A DNA stretch of 64,000 nucleotides from CAWIKY01 sp963836905 (GTDB lineage Bacteria > Pseudomonadota > Alphaproteobacteria > Caulobacterales > Hyphomonadaceae): contig CAWIKY010000003.1 of NCBI GenBank assembly GCA_963836905.1, positions 1-64,000 of the forward strand, read 5' to 3'. Positions 35,137 through 43,537 of the stretch are shown here, one piece after another. Below the pieces are notes generated by a model. The model saw only the letters and a list, made by a program, of their open reading frames with translations. It did no database searches and had not been told where the DNA came from. Numbering within the stretch: the stretch's first letter is position 1; every line of letters begins with the position of its first letter. Both the position numbers and the translations under genes were made by a program.

Positions 35137-36198
35137 ATGGAGACCATTGGGTCAGCGAACAAATCTCTCGTTCTCGCATTTCTTGACGCAATTGCGGAAA
35201 CGGAAAGCGAGCACAGTACGGCTGTTCTGGATCGCTTCTGCCACCCCGATTGTGTCTGGCATTTCTTCGCACCTTTTGAAGGCCCTCACGACAATTCTCA
35301 TGCGGCAGAGCATTTCTGGAGCCCGCTGAAACAGGCCTTCCCCGATTTTGAATTCCGACCCGCCTTGTTGCTAGCTGGAGACTACGAGCGGACTGATCAC
35401 GTGAGCGCTCTGGGGTTTGTCATGGGGAATCAGGTGAACCCCTGGCTTGGAATTCCGGCCAGACATCAGCTTTCAATGCTCCGATTTGGCTTCAATGCTA
35501 CAGTTACGGAGGGTAAGATTGCCAACGCGTTCGTCATGTTCGATGCGATCGACCTGATGTACCAGGCTGGCGTCTACCCTCTGCGCCGGATGCCAGGTAG
35601 TGCAATCCAGTGGCCGTTCGGTCCTAACCAGACCAGCTCATGCAAGCTCGAAGCCGACATCGCGGAAAGCGCACAGAGCCTTGCTATCATCAGAGAAATG
35701 CAGCGGGGACTGCCAAAGGCCGGTAAGGTGGTCGACAGAGCCTCTGCCGCTGCAAACCATAGCCCTCACTGGTCAAAGAACATGAACTGGTATGGTCCTG
35801 CCGGTATCGGCTCGAGTCGCGGTATGGCAGGTTTCAGGGACTATCACGGCGCGCTGTTTCTAAAGGCTTTCCCGGATCGGAGCGGTATTGCGCGTGATGA
35901 CACCGGCGCCATTAAGCGAGCTGGCCACTTCTGCGAAATCGGCGATGCAAATTTTGCGATGACTGCAGGATGGCCAGCCATGCAAGCCACACATACGGGT
36001 AGCCAGTGGCTCGGTTTGCCCCCGACCGGGAAGCGCGTCGAGATGCGAGTGGCCAACTGGTACCGTCTCTCGGCTGACAACAAGATCGCTGACAACTGGG
36101 TGATGATCGACGTCCTTCACATTCTGGACCAGATGGGTCTCGATCTCCTTGACGATCTACGCTTCCTTGTTCAGCCCGAAATTCCCCGTCTTGACTAG
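35137..36198 (+). CDS. Double NTF2/SnoaL-like domain protein D
   Basis: 353 residues from ATG 35137, which has GGAG 7 bases upstream; earlier ATGs overlap the operator. First NTF2-like domain about 10-160 (FLDAIAETESEHSTAVLDRFCHPDCVWHFFAPFEGPHDN.HAAEHFWSPLKQAFPDFEFRPALLLAG, then NPWLGIPARHQLSMLRFGF), second about 200-345 (WSKNMNWYGPAGIGSSRGMAGFRDYHGALFLKAFPDR, then VANWYRLSADNKIADNWVMIDVLHILDQMGLDLL). The repeated F.R.G/FR..H.A.F..A.PD pattern is that of the ester cyclase/SnoaL group, in which the second domain keeps the polar residues better. Paralogue of protein A. It is transcribed alone before the TonB receptor. Substrate unknown. Confidence 0.82.
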   Translation: METIGSANKSLVLAFLDAIAETESEHSTAVLDRFCHPDCVWHFFAPFEGPHDNSHAAEHFWSPLKQAFPDFEFRPALLLAGDYERTDHVSALGFVMGNQVNPWLGIPARHQLSMLRFGFNATVTEGKIANAFVMFDAIDLMYQAGVYPLRRMPGSAIQWPFGPNQTSSCKLEADIAESAQSLAIIREMQRGLPKAGKVVDRASAAANHSPHWSKNMNWYGPAGIGSSRGMAGFRDYHGALFLKAFPDRSGIARDDTGAIKRAGHFCEIGDANFAMTAGWPAMQATHTGSQWLGLPPTGKRVEMRVANWYRLSADNKIADNWVMIDVLHILDQMGLDLLDDLRFLVQPEIPRLD

Positions 36199-36291
36199 CG
36201 CCCGGGCAGCCGATGGGTGCGCTTGCAATTATCCAGCGTTTTATCGAGCCCGTTTTCATCCTTGACTGTATGTTTACGACACTCTTGCTAA

Positions 36292-36307
36292 CTGACTGCG
36301 CTTGCAA
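36292..36307. promoter_or_regulatory. Operator D of the cluster palindrome (CTGACTGCGCTTGCAA)
   Basis: Fourth copy of the 16-bp site, 39 bases before the ATG of the TonB receptor gene and 94 bases after the stop of protein D. It suggests that the receptor has its own regulated promoter. Confidence 0.6.
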
Positions 36308-36346
36308 TATGAATTATCGTACAGGGAATTCACTCGGGAGGTTGAA

Positions 36347-39178
36347 ATGAAAAATAGTTCCAGGCTGGGCACCGCACTATTGTCTTCAGTTGCAGCATTT
36401 GCGCTCGCCATTCCGGCATTGGCGCAAGCAGAAGACCAGGAGCCAATCACAACGTCGTCGGATGAGGAATCGTCACTTGGCCTTGGCGTCGTCGTCGTGA
36501 CCGCACAGCGGCGTCAGGAAAACCTTCAAGACGTTCCGCTTTCCGTCACCGCCATCCCGAGAGAGGAAATCCTGAAGAAAGATCTGAGCGATCTCAGCCG
36601 TCTCGAACAAGTCGTCCCGGGCCTGCGCCTTGCGCGATCGGGTGCTGCGCAACGCCCTGCGATCCGGGGTGTCTATACCGAGGCAGTTGGCCTGAACTCC
36701 GACCCGCGTATCGGCTTCTACATCGATGAAATCTATCAGGCCCGCCCGCAGCAGGCGACGGCAGCACTGGTCGATCTTGAGCGGATCGAAGTGCAGAAGG
36801 GTCCACAGGGAACCCTTTTCGGTCGCAATAGCTATGGCGGCAACATCTCGCTGACCACCGCTGAGCCGCGCGATGACTTCGAGGGCGGCATAGACGTCAC
36901 AATCGGTGACTATAACCGTGGTCGTGCAGAGGGGTTCATCAACCTTCCGATTGCAGAGGGCCTGGCTGCACGCTTTGCCGGAGCGATCGAGAAACGTGAT
37001 GGTTTTCTTGAAAGCATCGTATCGAGTGAGGCCGACCTTCAGGACAAGGATGAGAAATACTTCCGCGGCACATTGCGATGGGCGCCGCCGTCGCTTGACG
37101 ACCGGCTCGAAGTGTTGCTCCGGGGTAGCTATTATGAGCGTGGCGGTGCCGGCTTCAACGCGATCAACGGCAAAGTCATCGGTGTCGCGGTCGACCCGTC
37201 GCTGATCACGCCTCCCGGCGGAACAATCAATTTCAACGGGCAGCCTTATACATTCACCGGAACGTCTCCGGGTCTTGGCGGCTTCAACGGGCTCAATGCG
37301 GGCACCGGAACGCTTTTCCCGTTCACAAACGCCTTTCGGGACAACATCCCGGACGTGAATGGTGCTGACGTCGGTATTCCGATCCCTGGACCTTACGCCT
37401 CGGTGTATGACGCCAAGCCTTTTGAAGATCTGACGCAGGAGCAGTTTAGCGCCACCGTCAACTTCGATCTGACCGATAAGCTGCTGCTGCGATCAATCAC
37501 CTCTTACACCAGTTTTGACTCGGTTGCCGGCGGTGACGGTGACGGTGCTGCAATTCCGCTCAGATACTTCGTGGCTGGCACTCAGTCCGATGTTTTCACT
37601 CAGGAATTCCAGCTTCAGTCAACTGACTCCAGCAGCCCGTTGCAATACACAGCTGGTCTTTATTACCTCAATGAAGAAGGACGTGACGGAAGCTCCTTCT
37701 ATTATCTGAACCGGGATTACACCACCGCTACAGCAGCGGCGCTGGGTTTGCCGGTCTATTACGGTGGAATCGGCGGATTCGGTGCATCGAACGGCTGTCA
37801 GTTCAGTTACACCACGCCGCCGGGATCGTGCAGCCTGAACTATACGACGGGAAACCTCTTCGACTTTCGCAGCGTTGCGCAGGCCAAAACAAATTCCTAC
37901 GCGATCTACGGACAAGCCTCCTACGATTTCACGGATAAGCTCACTGTTACCCTGGGCGCGCGCTACACGATTGACGACAAGGAATACAAGACGATTACCC
38001 AATCGCCGGACAACGGAACGGTCTTCGCAGGGCAGTTCGCGACCCAGCAAGGTTTTGCAAATCCGGGCAATTACTATGCGGTAAACCCTTCCTATAGCGA
38101 CGACTTCAATACAACGTGCGGAGGTTTCACGTCGCAGGAAATTTCCACGAACCAAAGTGATGTTGGTGTCGCTGTCGTTCCGAACTACTTCTACACGCTT
38201 TGCGGCCAGCGGGAGTTCAACTACTTCACATATCGTATTGCGGCAGATTACCAGATTACGCCGGACAACATGGTTTATGCCAGCTTCAGTACGGGTGAGC
38301 ACTCTGGTGGTTTTGGTGCCGGCATTACTGCTGCCAACTCCCCCGGGCTCATTACAACCTTCGACTCCGAAGGTGTGGAAGCGCTTGAGGTCGGGTCGAA
38401 AAACCAGTTCTTCGATGGTCGGCTTCAGCTGAATGTCGCTGCGTTCTACAACGAGTATTCGGACCTGCAGGAGCAGGGCACCCAGGTTGTCACGATCGAC
38501 GGTCAGCCGCGCAACGTAACGACGATCTTCAATGTTGGCACGCAGAAGGCCCCAGGCGCAGAAGTATCGCTCATCGCCAATCCTTTCAAAGGACTGACGC
38601 TGAGTATGTCGGCGAACTACCTTCGGGCGAGATATGACAAGTTCCCGCGCTTCGCGCCTGCGAACTTTATCTGCTTCTATATCTCGTCACCATCCTGCGG
38701 CACCGGTGCATTCCCTCCGACAGCTCCGCAGAACTATGGTGTCGGTGGCGGATACTTCCCGAACGCGCAGACCAATCCCGAAGACTTCATTGCGACGGGA
38801 ATTGACAGCTTCAACTTTGCATATATCCCGACCGACCGACGTGTGCAGAACACGCCGGACTGGTCCGGACAGTTCGGAGCGTCCTACGAGATCGATTTTG
38901 GCAATGGCGGCACACTGACCCCGGAATTCAACACGCAGTGGACCGGGGAATACCTGCTGTCACCTTCGGCGCCCAATATCGAACAGGACGGGTACTTCAA
39001 GACCGATGTCCGTATCATCTGGGAATCAGCTGGTGGCCGGTTCAGCGCTCAGGCCTTCGTCCACAACCTTGAGGACGAAGCAACGCTCGGACGAATTACC
39101 GTTCGCAGCAATGGCGAAATTCAGGGAACGTACAGCGATCCGCGCACCTACGGAATTCGCGTCGGGCATCGCTTCTAG
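36347..39178 (+). CDS. TonB-dependent outer-membrane receptor of the catabolic cluster
   Basis: 943 residues, ATG 36347 with an excellent GGGAGG site. Signal peptide (SSVAAFALAIPALAQA), TonB-box region VVVVTAQRRQENLQDVPLSVTAI, plug domain (LEQVVPGLRLARSGAAQRPAIRGVYT, RIEVQKGPQGTLFGRNSYGGNISLTTAEP) and a barrel that ends GIRVGHRF. The R.EN.QDVP..VTA start and QGTLFGRN motif are typical of the large receptor group in sphingomonads and Caulobacterales that imports plant- or algae-derived carbon compounds. Its own operator lies directly upstream. With the GPH symporter it would make a two-membrane uptake route for the cluster substrate. No iron-uptake genes are nearby, so a siderophore role is unlikely. 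Confidence 0.92.
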   Translation: MKNSSRLGTALLSSVAAFALAIPALAQAEDQEPITTSSDEESSLGLGVVVVTAQRRQENLQDVPLSVTAIPREEILKKDLSDLSRLEQVVPGLRLARSGAAQRPAIRGVYTEAVGLNSDPRIGFYIDEIYQARPQQATAALVDLERIEVQKGPQGTLFGRNSYGGNISLTTAEPRDDFEGGIDVTIGDYNRGRAEGFINLPIAEGLAARFAGAIEKRDGFLESIVSSEADLQDKDEKYFRGTLRWAPPSLDDRLEVLLRGSYYERGGAGFNAINGKVIGVAVDPSLITPPGGTINFNGQPYTFTGTSPGLGGFNGLNAGTGTLFPFTNAFRDNIPDVNGADVGIPIPGPYASVYDAKPFEDLTQEQFSATVNFDLTDKLLLRSITSYTSFDSVAGGDGDGAAIPLRYFVAGTQSDVFTQEFQLQSTDSSSPLQYTAGLYYLNEEGRDGSSFYYLNRDYTTATAAALGLPVYYGGIGGFGASNGCQFSYTTPPGSCSLNYTTGNLFDFRSVAQAKTNSYAIYGQASYDFTDKLTVTLGARYTIDDKEYKTITQSPDNGTVFAGQFATQQGFANPGNYYAVNPSYSDDFNTTCGGFTSQEISTNQSDVGVAVVPNYFYTLCGQREFNYFTYRIAADYQITPDNMVYASFSTGEHSGGFGAGITAANSPGLITTFDSEGVEALEVGSKNQFFDGRLQLNVAAFYNEYSDLQEQGTQVVTIDGQPRNVTTIFNVGTQKAPGAEVSLIANPFKGLTLSMSANYLRARYDKFPRFAPANFICFYISSPSCGTGAFPPTAPQNYGVGGGYFPNAQTNPEDFIATGIDSFNFAYIPTDRRVQNTPDWSGQFGASYEIDFGNGGTLTPEFNTQWTGEYLLSPSAPNIEQDGYFKTDVRIIWESAGGRFSAQAFVHNLEDEATLGRITVRSNGEIQGTYSDPRTYGIRVGHRF

Positions 39179-39201
39179 CCGGACAACCTTACAGAAAACT
39201 G

Positions 39202-39237
39202 GAGGCGGCGAGCGTTTATGCGCTCGTCGCCTCTTTT
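39202..39237 (+). terminator. Rho-independent terminator after the TonB receptor gene
   Basis: Stem GAGGCGGCGAGCG with CGCTCGTCGCCTC (13 pairs including one GT), loop TTTATG, followed by TTTT. It starts 24 bases after the receptor stop. Confidence 0.88.
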
Positions 39238-39594
39238 ATGTCTGGAGTATGTGACCCGATTGTACCGATCACGGGTTACCTGCCCGTAGCGTCATCAGGG
39301 CCGAGCACAGCCACCTGATGGCTCCTGCTCTGCGTCCACAGCTTCAATCATCTATCAAGATGGAACGATGCTGGTGCATCCCAACTAACGCTTCAAGGTT
39401 GATATCGATTGGATAGGCGGGAGTCTTGTATCCGGCGTCCGGCGCTTTCGTAAGACTGTCGCTGCCTGTCTGTGAGACTCAGGGTCTCACCAGCGGCGAT
39501 AGTATCGCATTCGCTGGTACAAATCTTTTAGGCTCGCTGATGGTCCCGCTGAACGCAGCACCAGGCTGACGACGAATGAGACGGCCCTTCAGTG
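39238..39594. other. Gene-free stretch between TonB terminator and bicupin gene
   Basis: About 360 bases without a convincing gene. One short open run on the minus strand, about 39355-39475, gives a protein-like string (SLTKAPDAGYKTPAYPIDINLEAL split by no stop for about 40 codons), but has no start or ribosome site. It may be a remnant of a lost gene. Confidence 0.35.
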
Positions 39595-40539
39595 TCAATC
39601 GTCGCCTTCACGTACCATGAAAACAACGGCTCCAGGACCCGTGGAGACCGTGTGGGCAAGTTCACGGGGGACCGAAAAGGTGTCCCCTGCTTCCAGATCC
39701 AGCGTGTTCTGGTCCCAATGGAAGGCGGCTGTACCGCTCTGCACGAAAATAACCTTTGAGCCGGAATGCTCTTCGGGTTCGGTGGTCTTATTATTATCGA
39801 AGGCGAGCCGCTCCATCGTGAAACCATGAGACCATGCGAAAGGCGCACCTCTACCGATCAATGGTGTTCGGCCAGACGCTTGAGACTGCCCTGCCCGCCA
39901 GACCAGACTTTCCGCTTCGTCTTGTGTGGCTTTCTTCATTCCTTCGACTTCGGTTTCCGACGTCGGTTCCATTGCGGGCTCACCCTCAGGAACGGACTGG
40001 CCTTTCTTTGTGTCGATCAATCGACCGGATTTGAGAAGCACAAGGCCGTATTCCTTGGCCATCTCGAACACGTTCGGTGCCCAGGTAACACGACCAGGGT
40101 TATTCTCACCCAGAACAGCCCAAAGAAAACCAAGATCGTTGCCCGTATTTGTGAATCCACGGAAGATGTCGGTCGGAATTGAGACGACGTCTCCCTCGAC
40201 GAGCGTGACCTGAGCATCGTTGCCGTCCTCACCAAAATCAAACCGCCACTCACCTTTGTGAACCACGAAGACTTCTGCAGTCTTGTGGCTATGCTGTGAG
40301 TTTACGCAGCCAGGCGGCTGCCTGGCACCACCGATATTGTAGCCGTGCTGTTCCTTGATATGGACGTACTGGTCAGGGTTCTCCGATACTCCCGGGCCAA
40401 TTATGGTGAAGTTCTCTTTAGCTTCCGAGCCCGGCGTACGGGTGTCGATGAATGCGTTGTAACAGGGCCGAAGGTCGCCATAGCGAACGAGCCTTTGTTT
40501 CAAATCTTCGACCGACCAGCCTGATACCTTTGTAGCCAT
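39595..40539 (-). CDS. Bicupin (gentisate dioxygenase-like fold) protein
   Basis: 314 residues with two cupin barrels. In the first, the metal-site pattern PGCVNSQHSHKTAEVFVVHKGEWRFDFGED carries His-x-His, Glu and, after EGDVVSIPTDIFRGFTN, the position of the last ligand, which here is Arg-Gly instead of His. In the second, PEEHSGSKVIFVQSGTAAFHWDQ and EAGDTFSVPRELAHTVSTGPG keep a final His. The layout resembles gentisate or hydroxynaphthoate 1,2-dioxygenases and also sugar-binding or lyase cupins, so oxygenase activity is not certain. It is divergent from the HisD-like gene, with operator E between them, and thus belongs to the same regulon. No signal peptide, so cytosolic. Confidence 0.82.
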   Translation of the reverse strand: MATKVSGWSVEDLKQRLVRYGDLRPCYNAFIDTRTPGSEAKENFTIIGPGVSENPDQYVHIKEQHGYNIGGARQPPGCVNSQHSHKTAEVFVVHKGEWRFDFGEDGNDAQVTLVEGDVVSIPTDIFRGFTNTGNDLGFLWAVLGENNPGRVTWAPNVFEMAKEYGLVLLKSGRLIDTKKGQSVPEGEPAMEPTSETEVEGMKKATQDEAESLVWRAGQSQASGRTPLIGRGAPFAWSHGFTMERLAFDNNKTTEPEEHSGSKVIFVQSGTAAFHWDQNTLDLEAGDTFSVPRELAHTVSTGPGAVVFMVREGDD

Positions 40540-40599
40540 GGCTCAATGTACCTTCCAGAATTTCTTTAAAGGAGTTTCAGCCTCACCTATTGCGGAGTT

Positions 40600-40615
40600 T
40601 TGCATTCGCAGTCAA
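40600..40615. promoter_or_regulatory. Operator E of the cluster palindrome (TTGCATTCGCAGTCAA)
   Basis: Fifth copy, between the divergent bicupin (start 40539) and HisD-like (start 40671) genes, about 60 bases from each. Its reverse complement TTGACTGCGAATGCAA aligns with operators A and D. Confidence 0.65.
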
Positions 40616-40670
40616 TATCAGTTCCGACGCGGTTCCGCGAACTTGGCAAAGCGACAACGAGGAAATCAGA

Positions 40671-42002
40671 ATGGCGACGTGGTTAAAACGAGGCGCGGCA
40701 GTGGAAGCAAGAGCCGATGCGAACAGGAAAGTTCGCGAGACGGTCGAGGCTTTGCTGAACGATATCGAAACGCGCGGGGATGACGCGGTACGCGAACTTT
40801 CGGTGAAGTTCGATAATTGGGATCGTGAGAGTTACCGACTGAGCCAGTCCGAGATTGATGCCTGTGTGGAGAGCCTCACCGCTCAGGAGCGCAAGGATAT
40901 CGAGTTTGCGCAAACCCAGGTCAGGAATTTTGCACAGATCCAGCGCAAGAGCATGACCGACGTGGAAGTGGAGACACTACCCGGCGTCATTCTCGGCCAT
41001 AAGAATATTCCACTGAATTCTGCAGGTTGCTATGTGCCGGGCGGAAAGTACCCGCTGCTCGCGAGTGCGCACATGTCGGTCATAACTGCGAAGGTTGCAG
41101 GCGTACCGAGAGTGGTTACAGCCGCGCCTCCATTTAAGGGAACACTCGCACGCGCAATCGTGGCTGCCCAGGCGATGGCAGGTGCCGACGAGATTTACGC
41201 ACTGGGTGGGATCCAGGCCGTAGGTGCAATGGCGATCGGAACCAAATCCATCGACCCGGTAGACATCCTCGTCGGACCTGGGAATGCCTATGTTGCCGAA
41301 GCCAAACGCCAGCTGTTCGGCCGGGTGGGTATCGACTTGTTCGCAGGCCCTACGGAAACCTTGATTATCGCAGACGAAGAGGGCTGCGATCCCGAAATGG
41401 CCGCGACCGATATTCTGGGCCAGGTCGAGCATGGGCCCGACAGCCCGGGCGTTCTCCTTACGAACTCGGAAAAATTCGCACGGGAAACCATGGCTGAAAT
41501 TGATCGGCTTTTGCAGATCCTCCCGACAGCTGATCATGCACGCGTCGCCTGGGAGACGTTTGGCGAGGTCATTATCGCAGAGAGCTATGATGAAATGGTC
41601 GAGATTGCCGACGAACTGGCAAGCGAGCACGTGCAGGTTATGACCCGTGATCCCGAGTTCTTCCTCAAGAACATGACCAATTACGGCGCGCTCTTTCTCG
41701 GCGCGCGCACAAACGTGAGCTTTGGCGACAAGGTGATCGGCACGAACCATACCCTTCCGACAAAGAAAGCTGCCCGATATACGGGGGGACTATGGGTCGG
41801 GAAATTCCTCAAGACCTGCACGTATCAGCGCGTGACGACAGATGAGGCAAGCGCGTTGATTGGCGAGTATTGCAGCCGCCTATGCGCGCTCGAAGGCTTT
41901 GCCGGGCATGGCGAGCAGGCCAACTTGCGCGTCCGTCGCTACGGAGGGCGGGACGTTCCCTATGCTGGACAAGCCGAACCCACACCTGAGACAGCCGCTT
42001 AG
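40671..42002 (+). CDS. Histidinol-dehydrogenase-like NAD-dependent alcohol dehydrogenase
   Basis: 443 residues from ATG 40671 with AGGA upstream. HisD fold: IPLNSAGCYVPGGKYPLLASAHMSVITAKVAGV, NAD site and active region GPGNAYVAEAKRQLFGRVGIDLFAGPTETLIIAD, Zn ligands Gln and His in GQVEHGPDS, the base pair Glu-His in ASEHVQVM, Asp in FGDKVIG, and NHTLPTKKAARYTGGLWVGKFLKTCTYQRV. The SEHVQVMT and FLKTCTYQ variants belong to the non-histidine branch, which includes sulfopropanediol dehydrogenase HpsN and others that oxidise a primary alcohol through the aldehyde to an acid. No his gene is nearby. With the SDR gene 2 bases downstream, it probably oxidises a polyol-like pathway compound. Confidence 0.9.
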   Translation: MATWLKRGAAVEARADANRKVRETVEALLNDIETRGDDAVRELSVKFDNWDRESYRLSQSEIDACVESLTAQERKDIEFAQTQVRNFAQIQRKSMTDVEVETLPGVILGHKNIPLNSAGCYVPGGKYPLLASAHMSVITAKVAGVPRVVTAAPPFKGTLARAIVAAQAMAGADEIYALGGIQAVGAMAIGTKSIDPVDILVGPGNAYVAEAKRQLFGRVGIDLFAGPTETLIIADEEGCDPEMAATDILGQVEHGPDSPGVLLTNSEKFARETMAEIDRLLQILPTADHARVAWETFGEVIIAESYDEMVEIADELASEHVQVMTRDPEFFLKNMTNYGALFLGARTNVSFGDKVIGTNHTLPTKKAARYTGGLWVGKFLKTCTYQRVTTDEASALIGEYCSRLCALEGFAGHGEQANLRVRRYGGRDVPYAGQAEPTPETAA

Positions 42003-42004
42003 CG

Positions 42005-42764
42005 ATGACGAGCGTCCCGATAACGCCGTCTTTCCGGCTGGATGGCCGGCGGGCAGTTGTGACCGGCGCAGGCCGGGGAATAGGTCTGGCAGCGGCGGCC
42101 GCTCTGTCTCAGGCTGGAGCGAAAGTGACTTCTGGCTGCGCGTACATCCACCGAGATAGACGCGGCGGCGCGAGATATCGGGAATGGTGCCGAAGCTCTC
42201 TGCCTGGATGTCTCGGACCTTGCGGGGGTGCAGGACTTCTTCAGTCAGCGTGAGCCTTTTGATATCCTGGTCAACAATGCCGGCACCAACCGACCGAAAC
42301 CAGTCTGGGATGTTACCGAAGACGACTTCGACGCCGTGCTCGACCTCAACCTGAAAGCAGCGTTCTTCGTCGCGCAAGCGTGTGCCAGAAGAATGCATGA
42401 GGAAAGCCTGCATGGCAGCCTCATCCACATGGGCAGCCAGATGGGGCATGTCGGCGGCGAAAACCGCAGCCTCTACTGCGCAAGCAAATGGGCTTTGGAG
42501 GGTATGAGCAAGGCCCTTGCTCTCGACCTTGCTCCGTTTTCCATTCGGTCCAATACCATTGCGCCCACTTTCATCGAAACACCGATGACAAAGCCGTTCT
42601 TTGAGGATGAGCAATTCAAGACAAGCGTGCTGACCAAAATCAAACTTGGACGACTTGGGCGCGTTCAGGATCTGATGGGCGCGATCGTTTTCCTGGCCTC
42701 TGACGCTTCCTCATTGGTTACGGGCACAAGCCTTGTCGTCGACGGTGGCTGGACCGCTGACTAA
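42005..42764 (+). CDS. Short-chain dehydrogenase/reductase, +1 frameshift
   Basis: NAD(P)-dependent oxidoreductase. The first frame from ATG 42005 holds the Rossmann motif VTGAGRGIGLAAAAALSQAGAKVT, then loses sense. One base later the frame gives LAARTSTEIDAAARDIGNG and runs on through the NNAGTNRP segment, the catalytic Ser (LIHMGSQMG), Tyr-Lys reading as LYCASKWALEGMSKALA, and the C-terminal VTGTSLVVDGGWTAD. The extra base lies near GTGACTTCTGG at about 42131. The span of 760 bases is 3n+1, and the repaired protein has about 252 residues, the classic SDR size. It directly follows the HisD-like gene and likely oxidises or reduces a sugar-like intermediate of the same pathway. Confidence 0.86.
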
Positions 42765-42794
42765 TTGCCGGGCGGCCGTGCTCCGGTCGCATCT

Positions 42795-43010
42795 ATGCGT
42801 TCAGATACAATACCTTCCAGTCCTGCTCTCTTTAGTGTGACAGAGGTTCGGGACATATTCATAGAGCCTGAGAAGGTAACGGCTTATGGCGATACAGATG
42901 GCAACTACGTAGACGAGGGCGCATCTGTCATGTTTGACATGCGTGCGCCGCTTATCCCCAACTTCACAATCGCAGGGCGCGCGAGCGATGCCGTGACTGG
43001 AGAAATATAG
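42795..43010 (+). CDS. Small hypothetical ORF between SDR and tRNA-Leu
   Basis: 71 codons from ATG 42795, starting 30 bases after the SDR. The product (SPALFSVTEVRDIFIEPEKV, GNYVDEGASVMFDMRAPLIP, FTIAGRASDAVTGEI) has plausible amino acid composition but no recognised family and no clear ribosome site. It may be a truncated gene left at the edge of the cluster next to the tRNA, or noise. No signal peptide or membrane helix. Confidence 0.3.
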   Translation: MRSDTIPSSPALFSVTEVRDIFIEPEKVTAYGDTDGNYVDEGASVMFDMRAPLIPNFTIAGRASDAVTGEI

Positions 43011-43023
43011 GGAAGAAAGCTAA

Positions 43024-43108
43024 TGGTGCGGTCGAGAGGACTCGAACCTCCACGAATTGCTTCACAGCGACCTCAACGCTGCGCGTCTACCAGTTCCGCC
43101 ACGACCGC
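43024..43108 (-). tRNA. tRNA-Leu (GAG)
   Basis: 85 bases on the minus strand. Acceptor stem GCGGTCG/CGACCGC, D-arm with GGTAGACGC, anticodon stem CAGCG/CGCTG with loop TTGAGGT (anticodon GAG, reads CUC/CUU), a long variable arm as required for class II tRNAs, T-arm GGTTCGAGTCC, discriminator A and encoded CCA. The catabolic cluster lies directly beyond its 3' end, a common place for island insertion, but I find no integrase and no second copy of the tRNA end in the window. Confidence 0.96.
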
Positions 43109-43217
43109 ACTCAGTAGCAAGCGGCGCTCATAACAGACATTTTACGCGGTTCACAAGCCATAATTTCGCGGAAACGATAATTGTGTCTAACCGGCTGTTG
43201 ATCGCTTGCTCAGCCGC

Positions 43218-43469
43218 CTAATCGAGGCTGTCGAACTCCTGCGGCGTGGCAAAGGAGGTGAGCATAACGGAGACCCGTTCACCTTCAATCGTTACATCAC
43301 CTTTGGCGATCGGGTGATCGTTCGCGAGGATCCAGACTTCGTCGGTCTCTCTGGTATCAAGCGGTATAACGGCGCCGCGTCCCATGCGCAGCAATTGCTG
43401 CACGGGCAGCTTGGAGCGCCCAAGCAGTACCGAGAGTTCGATCTTCACTGAATCGAGTTGACGGGACAT
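43218..43469 (-). CDS. fliN: FliN-like SpoA-domain protein (flagellar motor switch type)
   Basis: About 83 residues from ATG 43469 (ATG 43484 is an alternative). The whole protein is one SpoA/FliN domain: SVKIELSVLLGRSKLPVQQLLRMGRGAVIPLDT, then VWILANDHPIAKGDVTIEGERVSVMLTS. In the flagellar switch this domain forms the ring at the base of the C-ring and binds FliM; in type III secretion it is the sorting platform. No other flagellar gene is in the window, so it is either a scattered flagellar gene or an independent SpoA protein. It is divergent from lipB, 68 bases away, and about 110 bases from the tRNA. Confidence 0.83.
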   Translation of the reverse strand: MSRQLDSVKIELSVLLGRSKLPVQQLLRMGRGAVIPLDTRETDEVWILANDHPIAKGDVTIEGERVSVMLTSFATPQEFDSLD

Positions 43470-43537
43470 GACCCAGGACACCATCTCTTGCCGTTAAGGG
43501 ATCAGTGTCGCGCGCTTTCGTGACCGCGGAGTTAAGT

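Noticed and set aside
43024..43060. Attachment-site repeat of the tRNA-Leu 3' end
   Set aside because: I looked for a second copy near 25 kb and elsewhere on the cluster side and found none, and there is no integrase gene.
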